Positions 34,735-46,343 of a stretch of 64,000 nt of DNA are shown here, piece by piece. The stretch comes from Echinarachnius parma. Its lineage: Eukaryota; Echinodermata; Echinoidea; Clypeasteroida; Echinarachniidae. The position numbers and the translations under genes are program-made. Location of the stretch: positions 1 to 64,000 of the forward strand of contig JBAMJV010008146.1 of NCBI GenBank assembly GCA_037951105.1. Direction: 5' to 3'. Position 1 is the first letter of the stretch, and each line of letters opens with the position of its first letter. Under the pieces are notes generated by a model, which saw only the letters and a program-made list of their open reading frames with translations, was not told the DNA's origin and ran no database searches.

Positions 34735-36225
34735 ACGTAGAAGAACCAAAAGTCGACAAAGTTGATTTTCTGGATTTGTATTTAGTTCGATTCAGCAATA
34801 TCTAAGCTTTAATATGATATAAAGTTTGTCTCATAATGATTCTGCAACGCGGAGTTATTGACGCTTTTCTAAGGCAAATATTGAACGGTCTGGAAATAAT
34901 ATGCCAAGAAAATAGCTCAAGAAACTTTACATCTATTTCGAAAGTGAAATTAGCGTTTTAAGCAGGCCATAAATGAACCGATTGCATGAATAGAATGTCG
35001 TAGCAACCTTTATTCAATTTTCTTGAAAACTTGCATATCAGTAAATATGTATGATATACACCTTCCCTCCAGAAACTGTTGAATATTATCCATGCATTGT
35101 AGAGATATGAACAGATTTAATTACAATTTAAGTGGGTTTGGAACGATAAACTGTACACATCGAGCACATGATACAATAGCGAGCACTTTCAGGTAACAAA
35201 AGGGATTCCGCTCTGGCTCTGTTTATTGTTCGATTAATCGGTATTGACTTGCAGTTTGATTTTAGGAATGCAAACTTGCGTCTGGTGCGTAATGTAAAAA
35301 CTATTACAAAGAACAATATGTTGATACGTGAAAAGTAAAACGGGGTATCGAAGCTAGACATTTTGGAGGGGGAGGCCCCAGGTACAAAAGGGGGGGGGGG
35401 GATCCGTTGGTACAGGGTTTGTTTTCGTTCTTTTGGCGGGGATGCCCGGGGATGTCCCTTAGACAATTTTTAAACAAGTGTCTAAGTAACGGAGGCGAGC
35501 CTCGGTCAACTTCAAAATGAGGGTATATAAAATAGTGGGATTGTGCTTTAGCCAACTTAAAACAAGCTCTAAATAGCGTTGTTTTTTTTTTGTTTTTTTT
35601 TGGTGGTGTGGGGGGGGGGGGGGGGGCGTATGCCTTATTATAGGCCCAATTCTGTAATCTATATAATACTCACACTCAACCAGTGGTGTACATAGTGTAT
35701 GAGGTTGGAGGGGGGGGGGGGGGTGGGTGTGCAGTTAATTGGATAGGACTTGGGTTGTATTGTCATAAACATACTTTGTCAAACTCAATAGGGCCACTAT
35801 ACAATGGAGGCCATTTGGATTACTAATCTCCGTGCAAGCGGCGGCGCAGTCAATAGGGATTAAAGAATCTCGATGCGCGCTGGCCGCTCTTGACAGCTAA
35901 CGAGTTTTCAACTTAGCACAAAGGGGTTATTAAGAGGCGGAGCTTAATATCGATCGCTTTAAGTGGCAAATAATTTTGGAACGCAAACTTTTCAAACCTG
36001 CAAAAAACATGCTTCAAAACTCTGCTTAATTTTTACCTTTCCACTGGATATTTTTACTGGATATTTTGCGTACCGGTAGAACAGATATCAGGGAAATGCA
36101 TGAGGCAATAATATTTTTTTTCACTTTTTCATGCAATTTCAAATCAATCGTGATTTCTGAGGTTCGACATCTTGCGACTTTTGGCTCCCCTGCGGATGGC
36201 GAGGCACATATTAAAGAGGTCACAT
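34735..36225. other. Unrelated 1.5-kb segment interrupting type 2 repeats
   Basis: Type 2 units stop near 34735 and resume near 36225. The insert holds several G runs (about 35390-35402, 35609-35627, 35710-35722) and no repeat unit. The boundaries read ATGTGACC... and ...GGTCACAT, possibly very short inverted ends. No gene seen. Confidence 0.45.
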
Positions 36226-38844
36226 TTATGTCTAATTAATAACATCGGACTGACATCAATTTTACTACCATTTACCGACCTCCTAAATTGCTATCATTTC
36301 CGACATCAGCGCGATATTAGCACGACGTCACATTGCACATGTCATATTCATGTCGGATTATTGACATCGGCTCAACATCAACGTAATGACTATAAGCCGA
36401 TTCGATTCATTGTTGCCCATTCTGATATCGACCCGACATCAATTTCACAACCATTTACCGACCTCTCTAATTGCTACCAGTTCCAACATCGGCGCTAAAT
36501 TAGCCCGACGACATTTATGAGATGTCATATTCATGTAGGACTATAGACATTGGTGCAACATCGATTCGATGACCATTTGCCGAGTTGTTTCATAGCTGCC
36601 AGAGGCTGACATCGGCAGGATATCGCTATGGCGTCATCATTGAGATGTCATATTTATGTCTAATCTTTGACGTCGGCCCAACATCAATTTTACAACCATT
36701 TACCGACCTCCTAAATTGCTATCAGTTCCAACATCGGCGCGATATTAGCCCGACGTCATTCATGAGATGTCATATTCATGTAGGACTATAGACATTGGTG
36801 CAACATCGATTCGATGACCATTTGCCGACTTGTTTTATTGCTGCTAATTCTGACATCGGCAGGATATCGGTGTGACGTCATAATTGAAATGTCATATTGA
36901 GGTTCAATTAATAACATTGGGCTAATGTCGGGGTGGCGGACATTTTAATGTCGGGCCAACGTCAGGATTTGATGTTGGCCCTTTGTTGGGTAACTGACAT
37001 TGGGCCAGTGCCAACAATAATGGTAAGTCAACATCACAAAATGACATTGGGCCAATGTTGGGCTGGCGGACATTTTAACGTCGAGCCCACATCAGAATTT
37101 GATATCTCTCCTATGTCAGGATTCGGTGTTGGGCCTTTGTCGGAAATTGTCACTGGCTTAACATCACACAATGATGTTGTGACAATGTTTGGCTAGCGGA
37201 AACTTTAACCTAGAGCCCACATAATGTTATGTTGGGCCAATGTCATGAGTTGATTTTGGGCCATTGTCAGAAATTGACGTTAGGCCAATATCACAAAATT
37301 ACGTGGTTACGATATTGGGCTGGCGGACATTTTAACGTCGAACCCACATCAGAATTTGATATCTGTCCTATGTCAGGATTCGGTGTTGGGCCATTGTCGG
37401 AAATTGACATTTGCCCGACATCACAAAATGATGTTGGGACAATATTGGGCTGGCGGACATTTTAACGTCGGGCCAACATCAGAACTTGATGTTTTCTCAA
37501 CGTCAGGAATCGAGGTTGGGCATACGTTAGAACTGACATTGGGCCATTGTCAATAATTGATGTTGGGCAAAATGACGTCGGGTCAGCATTAACAAAAAAA
37601 GGCGCCGCGCTGATGTTGGGCTGGCGGACATGTTTTCGTCGCGGTGACGTCGCATGTTTAATGTAGGCCCAACGTCCTCTTACAACGGATTTTACATCGG
37701 CCCAACGTTGGCACAATGCCAGGTGGCTAACAGGGTTATTCCGTTGTGCTTCCTAAGAATTAGAGAAAAGTGAGTATACAGGTATTGTTAAAAGTGCCTA
37801 ATTAACAGACAAATCTCAACTTTTTGTCAAACTTTGAATCCCTCCCATACGAGTTCGGCTTAGAATGATATGTACACCATGCATCCATAATTAGTCGTCA
37901 TTTATGAGATGTCATGTTCATATCGGACTATTGACATTGGGGCAACATCAATTTTATGACCATTTGCCGAGTTGTTTCAAAGCTGCCAGAGGCTGACATC
38001 GGCAGGATATCGCTATGGCGTCATCATTGAGATGTCAAATTTATGTCTAATCATTGACGTCGGCCCAACATCAATTTTACAACCATTTACCGACCTCCTA
38101 AATTGCTATCAGTTCCAACATCGGCGCGATATTAGCCTGACGTCATTCATGAGATGTCATATTCATGTCGGACTAATGACATCAACGCAACATCCATTTT
38201 ATGACCATTTGCCGAGTTGTTTCATTGCTGAATGTCCTTACGTCGGCGTGATATCGGCCTGTCATCATATTGTAGATATCATATTGATGTCCAATTAATA
38301 ACATTGTCCCGAGATTACTTTCACAACCATTAAGCGACCTCTTAAATTGATACCAGTTCCAACATCGGCGCGATATTAGCCCGACGTCATTTATGAGATG
38401 TCATATTCATGTCGGACTATTGACATTGGCGCAACATCAATTTTATGACCATTTGCCGACTTGTTTCATAGCTGCCAGAGCCTGACATCGGCAGAATATC
38501 GCTATGGCGTCATCATTGAGATGTCATATTCATGTCTAATCGATTTTTATTGGGCCATTGGCGGAAATTGACGTTGGGCCAACATCACAGAATGATGTCG
38601 TGACAATGTTGGGCTAGCGGACATTTTAACCTCGAGCCGAAATCATAATGTTCTGTTGATCCAATGTCAGGAGATGATGTTGGGCCATTGTCGGAAATTG
38701 ACGTTATGCCAATATATCACAAAATGACGTAGTGGCGATGTTGGGCTGGCGGACATTTTAACTTCTAGCCAATCTCGATATGCCGACATCCGGCCAACAA
38801 CTTTTGACATCGGCCCGACGTCAGGTGGCTAGCTGGGTAGAGGC

Positions 38845-38852
38845 ATGCAAAT
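38845..38852 (+). promoter_or_regulatory. ATGCAAAT octamer near the NLR first exon
   Basis: An exact POU-factor octamer lies 100 bp before the start codon and 8 bp outside the composite transposon end. An 8-mer arises often by chance, and a splice acceptor-like tract (ending 38880) suggests this spot may be intronic rather than promoter. Confidence 0.2.
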
Positions 38853-38944
38853 AAATCTCCTTTTTCTTTCTTCTCTTCAGGTCGGTTGACAAGGAGAGAA
38901 GACCAGTTTTGCAGCTGAAGGCGTGACCTGAGCACCTGTCAACC

Positions 38945-39664
38945 ATGCCTGTCTCTCTGTGTGACTGGAGAGCCAGGATTGGGAGATTCATTCCAAGACC
39001 TCAAGCCGACAGCGAAACGTGTGGCTGCAAGACTACGAACAATGAGACGAGAATCCGTGAGAGTGATCAGAAGAAAAGGGGGAAGAAATGGCTGAATAGG
39101 GAGAAAAGAAAAACTAAACGGATGTTGTTGAAACGACTAAAAATCAAAAGGACAAAAAAGATGATACAGAAGCTTCAACGCCAGATTAAGAAGTGTAAGC
39201 GGGGGAAAGCAACAAAATCACCGAAGAAAACACCAGGAGACAGTCGTGTTCGGGAAAACAAACTCAAATACAACACACAAACAACCAACAAGGACCAAGC
39301 GAACAATTATTCCAGCTCATCAATTCTGAGAAACCATCCAACAGACAAGGAGTCTCTATCCACGGACAAAAAACAACACCAACCGGGAGACACAGGTGTT
39401 CGTGAAAACAAACTCACAGACAACACAAAAACAACCAACAAGGACCAAGCGAACAATTATCCCAGCTCATCAATTCTGAGAAACCATCCAACACTCATCA
39501 TAATTACAGATCTGATTCAAACAAGAACTAACTGCATTGACGAAAACCGAAACTCACCACCCGAACGTGAGACTTCGAAGCCAGGATATTCATCGAGTAG
39601 TTCTTCTGGAATCTTCAGTCGATGTAGGGACCATGTCCGACGCCTTACATCGCAAGCTAGAAAG
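38945..39664 (+). CDS. NLR gene exon 1: basic N-terminal protein released by 2A
   Basis: 240 codons ending in phase 0 at a GTAAGC donor (39665). The start is supported by A at -3 and by an in-frame TGA at 38924-38926; TTCTCTTCAG at 38871-38880 may be the acceptor of a 5' UTR exon. Residues 1-20 read SLCDWRARIGRFIPRP. Residues about 45-97 are strongly basic (KKRGKKWLNREKRKTKR, then KRLKIKRTKKM) and could be helical and nuclear-targeted or nucleic-acid binding. A 37-residue segment occurs twice, 50 residues apart (VRENKL..NT.TTNKDQANN and SSILRNHPT). A Ser-rich stretch follows. No signal peptide or membrane segment is evident. The WRARIGRF opening resembles, as far as I recall, the start of proteins encoded by 2A-bearing LINE elements of marine invertebrates. 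Function unknown. Confidence 0.7.
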
Positions 39665-40164
39665 GTAAGCTACTTGTCAAACGTCTGTGTTTATGTATGC
39701 CGTCGATACTGTTTAATGTGATAGGAGGTGATCTATGCTATTACATTAGGGAATATATACATCGCAAGTAATGGTTGTAAAATAATCAAGAGTATTACAT
39801 ACGTGTGAATACAGAATACGATGACAATTGTCGAAACAAATATTAGCTATGTCAGCTATTTGATGCAGACTGAGTGACATCAAGATAAATAATTAACCAA
39901 CACAAACGTCAAAAGAGAAATTGACCGTCCAAATAAAAGTTGATCAACCTTTCACTATAACTACCAAATCTCTATTATTTTGCCGTCTACAGGCTTAACT
40001 CAAACTTCTCTTTTAGACCTTCCATACAACGTATATTCATAATAATCATTTGTTCGATCATGTCAAAGAGGTCAGAATAATTAATGTGAACATTCATATC
40101 TATGTTTCTATTCCTAAATTAGAGTAATACATGAAATGCGATTTTCCCTCATTATTTAATGCAG

Positions 40165-40319
40165 AAAACTACCTATCGGATGTCGGATGATAAGAAGCAC
40201 ACATCTCGTTTGAAGAATAGCTGTAAACGTCTCTGGAAACTGTTCATCTCTTCACTTCACCTCACGAGGGCGGGAGACGTAGAAACCAACCCTGGGCCCA
40301 AGTCAGCGTCCAAGAATGA
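40165..40319 (+). CDS. NLR gene exon 2: 2A ribosome-skipping peptide
   Basis: Acceptor TTATTTAATGCAG ends at 40164 and a GTAAAT donor begins at 40320. Read in the frame of exon 1 it encodes a basic stretch, then LWKLFISSLHLTRAGDVETNPGP, of which the last eight residues match the D-V/I-E-x-N-P-G-P consensus exactly, with the usual hydrophobic helix before it. Skipping would occur between Gly (40294-40296) and Pro (40297-40299). The product upstream would be 284 residues; the receptor downstream would start with Pro. If the donor is not used, TAA at 40321-40323 ends translation eight residues after the skip site. N-terminal 2A peptides are known in sea urchin NLRs. Confidence 0.88.
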
Positions 40320-40869
40320 GTAAATATTCAGCCATACAATTTGAACAGAATTACGAATATGGAAACACGTTCTTTGTTTATTTATTTTTAACAGATTTTC
40401 CCCTTATTTGTGTATAACAACTAAGCCATCTGGACTTCTCTTATATAGCTACGCCGCAAGCTCAGGCCGTTGCAAAAAGCAGTCTGTACGATTACGTTTA
40501 CATTCAAAATGTGCCGTATCAATTAATTATTTATTAAGTAAGCATTGGTAAAATTAATGTCAACAATGTTTTTTAGGTGTATATTTTAATAAGAAGAACA
40601 TACATATTTCCTTCCTCAAATTATTACTAGAATGATTGTCCTCAAAATTAAGCGGGGTTTAATTTATGATTATGTTTTAATAAATCGTACACCGTTATAC
40701 ACAATGTGTACTTGATCAGTCATTTGCAGTGTTGTGTGACTATTACACTACATAAATAAATTAGAAAGCATGCTATTGTGAGTAGTCAGGAAACGTGGAT
40801 TATGTAAATAAAACAATACCTTTACATAAATGTATTGTTTGTTTTTGTTTCATGTTAACTTTGTATCAG

Positions 40870-41138
40870 TTTTGATGCCATTCTGCGTATCTTGGCTGGA
40901 GAAGTAACTGACAATGACAACATTGAAGACTTGGGAAGAGCGCTGGGATTCCAGCTAGGTGATATAAAGAGCTACATAAAAACCAACATGCGATTCGAAG
41001 AAGTGACCGGCAGAGGGACACTGCATATGCTACGGAAATGGCACCTCAACGTGGCGGAAGCTGATGAAATGTCTGTCCTTAGAGAAGCACTGGTGAAGGC
41101 GAACCTACGTAGGATAGCAGATGAACATCTACCGGGAG
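40870..41138 (+). CDS. NLR gene exon 3: Death domain
   Basis: Acceptor TTTGTATCAG (to 40869) and GTGAGT donor (41139). The phase 2 junction with exon 2 keeps the frame, giving an Asp codon across the intron. The about 85 residues form a Death domain: FDAILRILAGEV, IEDLGRALGFQ (the conserved LGR.LG), then RGTLHMLRKWH and VLREALVKANLRRIAD. Death domains at NLR N-termini recruit signalling adaptors through homotypic contact. It begins only about eight residues after the 2A proline, so it would be the N-terminus of the released receptor. Confidence 0.88.
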
Positions 41139-41286
41139 GTGAGTGTTTAAAATAACTAGTGTCAATATCTTCTTCACTTTGTTCACAGAGTGATATTGAA
41201 ACAGCAGCATATATACATATTCAATATTTCGCTTATTACCAAGCTACATATATGATTATCGTACATAGGTGAAAGGATAGCGTCTC

Positions 41287-41456
41287 ATGCATGGACATAC
41301 AATGGCTCCCTAAACAAAAGAGTAGAACGCCAAAGACTCACGACCGCTTTCGAGCGGTTTCGACATGTCCAAAGCTTAAAAAGCGGTCGTGGGTCGGTCG
41401 TGGGTCTTTTGCCGACCTAGTCTTTTGTTCAGCGAGCTATTGTCTGTGCATTCATG
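41287..41456. repeat. 170-bp foldback element
   Basis: GGACATACAATGGCTCCCT and ACAAAAGAGTAG at the left are matched, inverted, by TAGTCTTTTGTTCAGCGAGC and TATTGTCTGTGCATT at the right. The centre repeats ACGACCGCTTT in both orientations. It sits 150 bp downstream of the Death exon donor. Confidence 0.7.
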
Positions 41457-41853
41457 GAAGGATATCTATTGACACATGTGAGATAATCTTCCCATTCAGA
41501 TCCTCATTGGACCAAAGACATTTTGCAGATACATTCCAGTGATTGTGATCAGCAATTGTCTAGATCGTGGCTAGAGCGTGGCTCTAGTCTGACGCCGCCA
41601 TTAGGAGGAGAGTAATTTGTTTCGCCTGCCAACGTATTCATTCTTCGATAAGTGTATATTTTCGACCATCGTGAGGTCGTGAAAATAAAAACTGTTTCTC
41701 CACTTTCTTTCTGTGTGTTTAATATATGTTAACATCTGTAGATTAGGGAAATATTGTTTGGTGCGATCTTTAATGGGGCTATGTAATATTTGTCGGGTTT
41801 TATTAACATGTACACTGTTAATGCGTCATCTCCGTCACAACATTTTTGCACAA

Positions 41854-42340
41854 CTAAACTGGGCTCCAAAAGAAACTTATCACTTTTTCATAGCGACGCT
41901 CACTAAAATCCATAGCATCAAATTGATTCATATTTAGACACAGATAAGCTATCATTCTCCTTATGAAGCATATCTGAAAAATTAAAAGTTTGCTTTTGCC
42001 AACAAAGAAAAAAAATTCCATGGAATCAATACAGGTCACTTTTCAAAAATCACAGAAACTGCTCGCTGCGAACCTCCACGAAAGGCGGTCTATTCAGAAC
42101 TTTCAATAGCGATTCATTCAACTTCAAAGCGAGCAGTTTCTGTGATTTTTGAAAAATGACCTCGTGCGATTTCACCTTATTTTATTCTTTGTTGACTAAA
42201 GCAAACATAATCTTTTTTAGATGAGCTTGCTAAGGAGTATTATAGCTAATCTATGCCCAATTATGGTTAATTGTTATGCTTTGGATTTTAATGTGTGTCG
42301 CTCTGAAGAAGTGATAAGTTTCTTTTGGAACCCAGTTTAG
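41854..42340. mobile_element. 490-bp foldback element, CTAAACTGGG termini
   Basis: CTAAACTGGGCTCCAAAAGA and AACTTATCAC at the left pair with GTGATAAGTT and TCTTTTGGAACCCAGTTTAG at the right. The centre has a second pairing, CAAAAATCACAGAAACTGCT with its inverse (about 42043-42062 and 42131-42150). Non-coding. Confidence 0.8.
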
Positions 42341-42821
42341 ATCGTCGCATTTTAACTGAATAACATAATTCACTTCTTATTCAATCTTTGTTAGGAAAGA
42401 AAGGGTGACTGTGAAAAAAAAACATTGGTCAACCATAATCACATTTTTTTCTCTAGAGCCACCATTTATACTTGCCTTGCTGACTAAATAGTGATTTTTG
42501 CCAAATAGTTTTGCTTTCAATCAGTGTGATGAAAATTTCTCAGGAAATTAGGATGAAGAGAGGTACATGATTACGAGTAAATAGATCGCTAAAAATACCA
42601 ATACAAATATTTTTTACCAGAGTATAATCTTTGTTGAAATTTATGCATTTGAACTCAGCGTGACGGAGATGACTGAAGCGTGACGGAAATGACTGAAGCG
42701 TGTATTTAACATGTTTAAGAATACATTATAATCACATGTTATATAATAATCTAAAATTCATGCAAACTAAGCTTTGTCATAGAATATTTGTCAATTTTGA
42801 ACAACATTGTGTGTCAATTAA

Positions 42822-43451
42822 AGGGAGAGATCCACTTTTGCAAGCCAAAATTCAAAAGTTGCGAGGTTATTGTCTTATATGAAAGGAAATCTCATTTAAC
42901 AGCATGCCTGAAAAAATTAGGGCTTGAAATCTCTTTTTCGTGGAGTTATAGACCTAAAACTGAATAAGCTGAGGGACGTCGGTTAATTATGTACATACGT
43001 ATTTTTGGCCGGTGAGTAAGTTCGTACATAGATTTCACGGAGTGCCAGATCGGTATGCATGACCCCTACGTGACCCCCGCTAGCTACGTGAGCCGCGCAT
43101 AAGTACTAATGTGTGAGCGTTTACCAAGCAAAATACCCAAACTTCGCTTAAACTGACTACATGTAATTATATATTCTTTCTTTTTGAGATCTTTTTCCGT
43201 GACATACGTTAACAAATGTCGGCTTCACAATACCTTTACGAGAATTAGTACTATATTGTTGTAATACTATGCTAAATCAGTTGAACTCCTTTATTGACCG
43301 ATATATAGTTTAAATGGAGGGACGCATTCGTTTTTCATTCGTAGAATCCAAATTAGAGGGCTGTTCGCTCTGATTTGTTTTGCGTGTTACATTGATCCCC
43401 ATCCGTCAACTGTAAGCTGTTGAGACGTTTTGTAAAAGTGGATCTGTCCCT
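42822..43451. mobile_element. TTAA-flanked MITE, family 1, copy 2
   Basis: Second copy of the element at 7882-8495, with TTAA at 42818-42821 and 43452-43455. Differences include a short duplication-like insertion (ACGTGACCCCCGCTAGCTACG region near 43070) and scattered substitutions. Here the right TTAA is followed by unrelated sequence, unlike copy 1. Confidence 0.9.
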
Positions 43452-43810
43452 TTAAGTGAGTTGACAATCCCGCTAAAACTCATCATCTCAGTCAAAAAAT
43501 AGCCGTGACGGAGATGACGCGTGACGGAGATGACTATCAGACACATTTAAAGCGCCGATAGCTAATGGCAATGTATTTAATACAAATGAGCGATAGTGAT
43601 GTATGGTTGTTCCGTGGGCACATTCATACAAATGATTAGAAATTCAATCTAACATCTTTATCTAGCTAATATCAATCGTTCGGAGATGATAATCATCATC
43701 TCCGTCACGAAAAAAACGTGACGGAGATGATGCGTGACGGAGATGACTTTTAGACACATTTAAATCGCTGATAGCTTATAGCAATGTATGCAATACAAAT
43801 AAGCGATAGT

Positions 43811-43980
43811 AAGCAAATAATTACCGTTGGTGAAGGTGATGGGACAAACTATCACTTCCGAGGCGAGCTGGATGTAGCTATCTTTCCGAAGCGAAGCTGA
43901 GGAAAGATGGCGTATACATTCAGATCGCCGAAGAAGTGATAGTTTGCCATCGCCTGAAGCCAAAAGGTGATTATTTGCTT
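43811..43980. repeat. 170-bp hairpin, AAGCAAATAAT ends
   Basis: AAGCAAATAATTACC and CAAACTATCACTTC at the left are answered by GAAGTGATAGTTTG and GGTGATTATTTGCTT at the right. A short internal pairing (CTTTCCGAAGCG / GAGGAAAG) follows. It interrupts one of the repeat blocks of the GTGACGGAGATGAC region. Confidence 0.75.
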
Positions 43981-44455
43981 TATATTCCACAGCAAACTAA
44001 TTCTAGATCTAGTCTATAAGCAGGCCTAGTCTAACGCTAGTCTAAGTAAATACTACTAGGTTTGATCTAGTTACCAACATCAATTTATTCCAATTTCCAA
44101 TGTGTATGTTGCTTCCAGCATTCGCAATAATCTTGGAACACTTTCTGGCTTTTTACTTTCACTCTCAAGCAAAAAATGTCCATTTCAGCTTCGTTAGAGC
44201 TCAAATCTAACGTCGAACAACAGAACAAGCAATTAACAATAACAGCGCAGCAAACCGTGTACTACATATTACTAATGTACGATACGTATCATACACAGTG
44301 CATGCATTATAGCGTATTATGCAGCTTCAGTGTACGTATACACAACGAATACAATTTAATTTGTAATTCGCGCGCATAGAGAACCCCGTCACATCATTTG
44401 GGTACGAAATTTGAGTGGCCACACACGAGCTCTACAGTCAAGTCAATGCAACCGC

Positions 44456-44519
44456 GGTGAAAGTGCGTTGCACTCACTAGATAGTACTTTTTATCTAGTG
44501 AGTGCAACACACTTTCACC
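44456..44519. repeat. Near-perfect 64-bp palindrome
   Basis: GGTGAAAGTGCGTTGCACTC followed by ACTAGATA pairs with TATCTAGT and GAGTGCAACACACTTTCACC around an 8-base centre, one mismatch in 28. Confidence 0.85.
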
Positions 44520-46343
44520 AAAGATATCTACAGAGTGTAACGAAGTTTTCTTCTCCCATCAATGATGGGCGAAACTATGCTTCATCACGTGATTAACTTT
44601 TGACCAATCGTAGAGCAAGATTCTTAGTATGTGGAATATAATGTTGTATAGTTGTTCCGCGGACACATTCATACAAATGATTAGAAATTAAATCTAATAT
44701 CTTTATCTAGCTAATATCAAGCGTTCGGAGATGACGCTTAATAAAGGTACGGACCTGGTTTTTGACAAAGATCTCAACAAAACAATGTTACTTACCTATA
44801 GACCGGGGAAAAAACGTGTCTCTTCTTTCTACTACTTAGTCACCTGACATGTTGCCACCACGATCACTCAAATTTAGCATATTTTTGTACCGTAGATGAC
44901 GGACTCAAAATGCGTGACGGAGATGACGCAAAATATCGGGACACACAAAACAGATTCCTTTTTTTTTTTTTTTTGTAATCGTTGCATGTGTGCGTATTTA
45001 ATCTTGGTATTCGTAGTCAAGTCATAAAATTGAATTTATTAAGGTTTATTAGGACAAAAAATATGCATCTTTTTTGAAACGCTATATTATGATATTTTTA
45101 CATGATGCCATCGGGACATGCGAGTTTGAGGGGGTGGAACATTAAAAAAAAATAATAAAAAAAAAATATAAGAGTTATTACTTTACTTTTTTTTTTATTT
45201 GTTGATTTTTTACTTACTTGTAAGTCAACACAAAGAGGTAACAAAAAAAAAAGCTTTAATTTTGTTTCTATGCGACACCAAAGTAGCGGGACGCAAAACT
45301 ATACACTTATCGAAGAATGACGCACATAACTTATACACGTCCTGTACATACTTTACAGCCGGAAAATGCATATTCACAAGGGGCCTAGACTATGGGAATC
45401 AGAAAAGGTGATGTTCCAGCCACAATTGTTTGGAATTTGACATATACCCAGGGAGCAAACACCCCCTTTTTTGGGATATCAAACATGGAATGTTATAAAA
45501 GGTTGTGCACCAGAAATGTCTTCTAGGACCTTCTAGGATCACAACCTAGGTGCACAACCTCGCGATCTAGCTACTGGAAGTCTACAAAACGCGTATGAAT
45601 GATTCAACCCCATATGTACGTAAATAGCGCCTTAAATCCTTAGGGTTCACGAAGGTTTGTCTCTGCTATTTTCACAATAAGACTCAAATACACAAAGATT
45701 CCATCATATTGCTTCACATTCGTGATCTGTAGCGTCTTGCGCATCGTTTGATACCAAATTGACTGCATCATATCTTTGTTTAATGTGTCACGTGTCATTT
45801 TTTAAGTCACGTGTTATACAAACAACGTAAAATTGTATGTTCAGTTATGTACAAAAAAACGCATTGAAATGTTTAGACTATTTAAAACGTTACACACTTT
45901 TTATTTGGAAGTCTTCAAATGGCATTCAGTGTTATTTTGGTGTTATTAAGTTTTTCAAATTATATAAAAGTATAAAGTAATAAAACAATAGAACACATAA
46001 CGCATTAAAGACAATAGAATACATAAGAATATGAGTTCTTGATAGTGTAACTTTGGTATATGTTTTTAGTAAATCATTATAATAGAAGTAAACGCAGTTA
46101 TTTATTTCACATCTTGATAACGAAGAGCACATAATGTAGATATATATAGCAAAATATATATAGACTAGGAAAGGCAAATATGTAATAGGCCTATAGATAT
46201 ATAATATCTATCATGAAAGAACCCTTACAATTAAGAACAACATAATTATACTGTTTGAATCCGTGACACTGCATTGTTGTCATAATTGATAGTGATCACA
46301 GCTCCTACGGAGAATCATCTCCTTTATTGAGAAAAGATCTTAA

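Larger units (their letters stand above)
28011..37736. mobile_element. Inner inverted-repeat element of the same family, nested in 26351-38837
   Basis: The left end CCAGCTAGCTAACTGACGTT (28011) and the right end, read inverted, CCCTGTTAGCCACCTGGCAT (37735) are diverged relatives of the outer termini; TA-rich bases flank both. The type 2 units read in one orientation up to about 34545 and in the other beyond it, so the element is one long imperfect palindrome. The short unique pieces at 27450-28010 and 37737-37885 then belong to the outer element. Confidence 0.6.
26351..38837. mobile_element. Giant composite inverted-repeat element with satellite-like interior
   Basis: Left terminus CCAGCTAGCCACCTGACGTC (from 26352) is repeated exactly, inverted, at the right end (to 38836). 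TA flanks both ends (26349-26350, 38838-38839). The interior is made of two unit types. Type 1 (about 130 bp, with GTCCGCCAGCCCAACATCG and TTTCCGACAATGGCCCAACA) fills 26365-27450 and, inverted, about 36915-37736 and 38540-38837. Type 2 (about 120 bp, with TTTAAGAGGTCGGTAAATGG and GACATGAATATGACATCTCA) fills 28011-29251, about 34027-34735, 36225-36915 and 37890-38540. Orientation flips near 34545. No intact transposase is visible. The right end is 43 bp from the first splice acceptor of the NLR gene. Confidence 0.8.
41825..44927. repeat. Dispersed array of the motif GTGACGGAGATGAC
   Basis: The motif or a one-base variant occurs at 41825 (inverted), 42660, 42680, 43505, 43521, about 43694 (inverted), 43718, 43734 and 44914, with partial copies near 44727 and 44893. 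Surrounding blocks such as CATTCATACAAATGATTAGAAATT are duplicated at about 43620 and 44667. This suggests one large element, hit later by others, whose outer ends I could not define. Confidence 0.7.

Noticed and set aside
36172-38298. Many 65-110 residue open frames containing GPTSILQPFTDL-like repeats
   Set aside because: Recurring translations of the type 2 and type 1 repeat units; the same words appear in several frames with stops between, and no family is recognisable.
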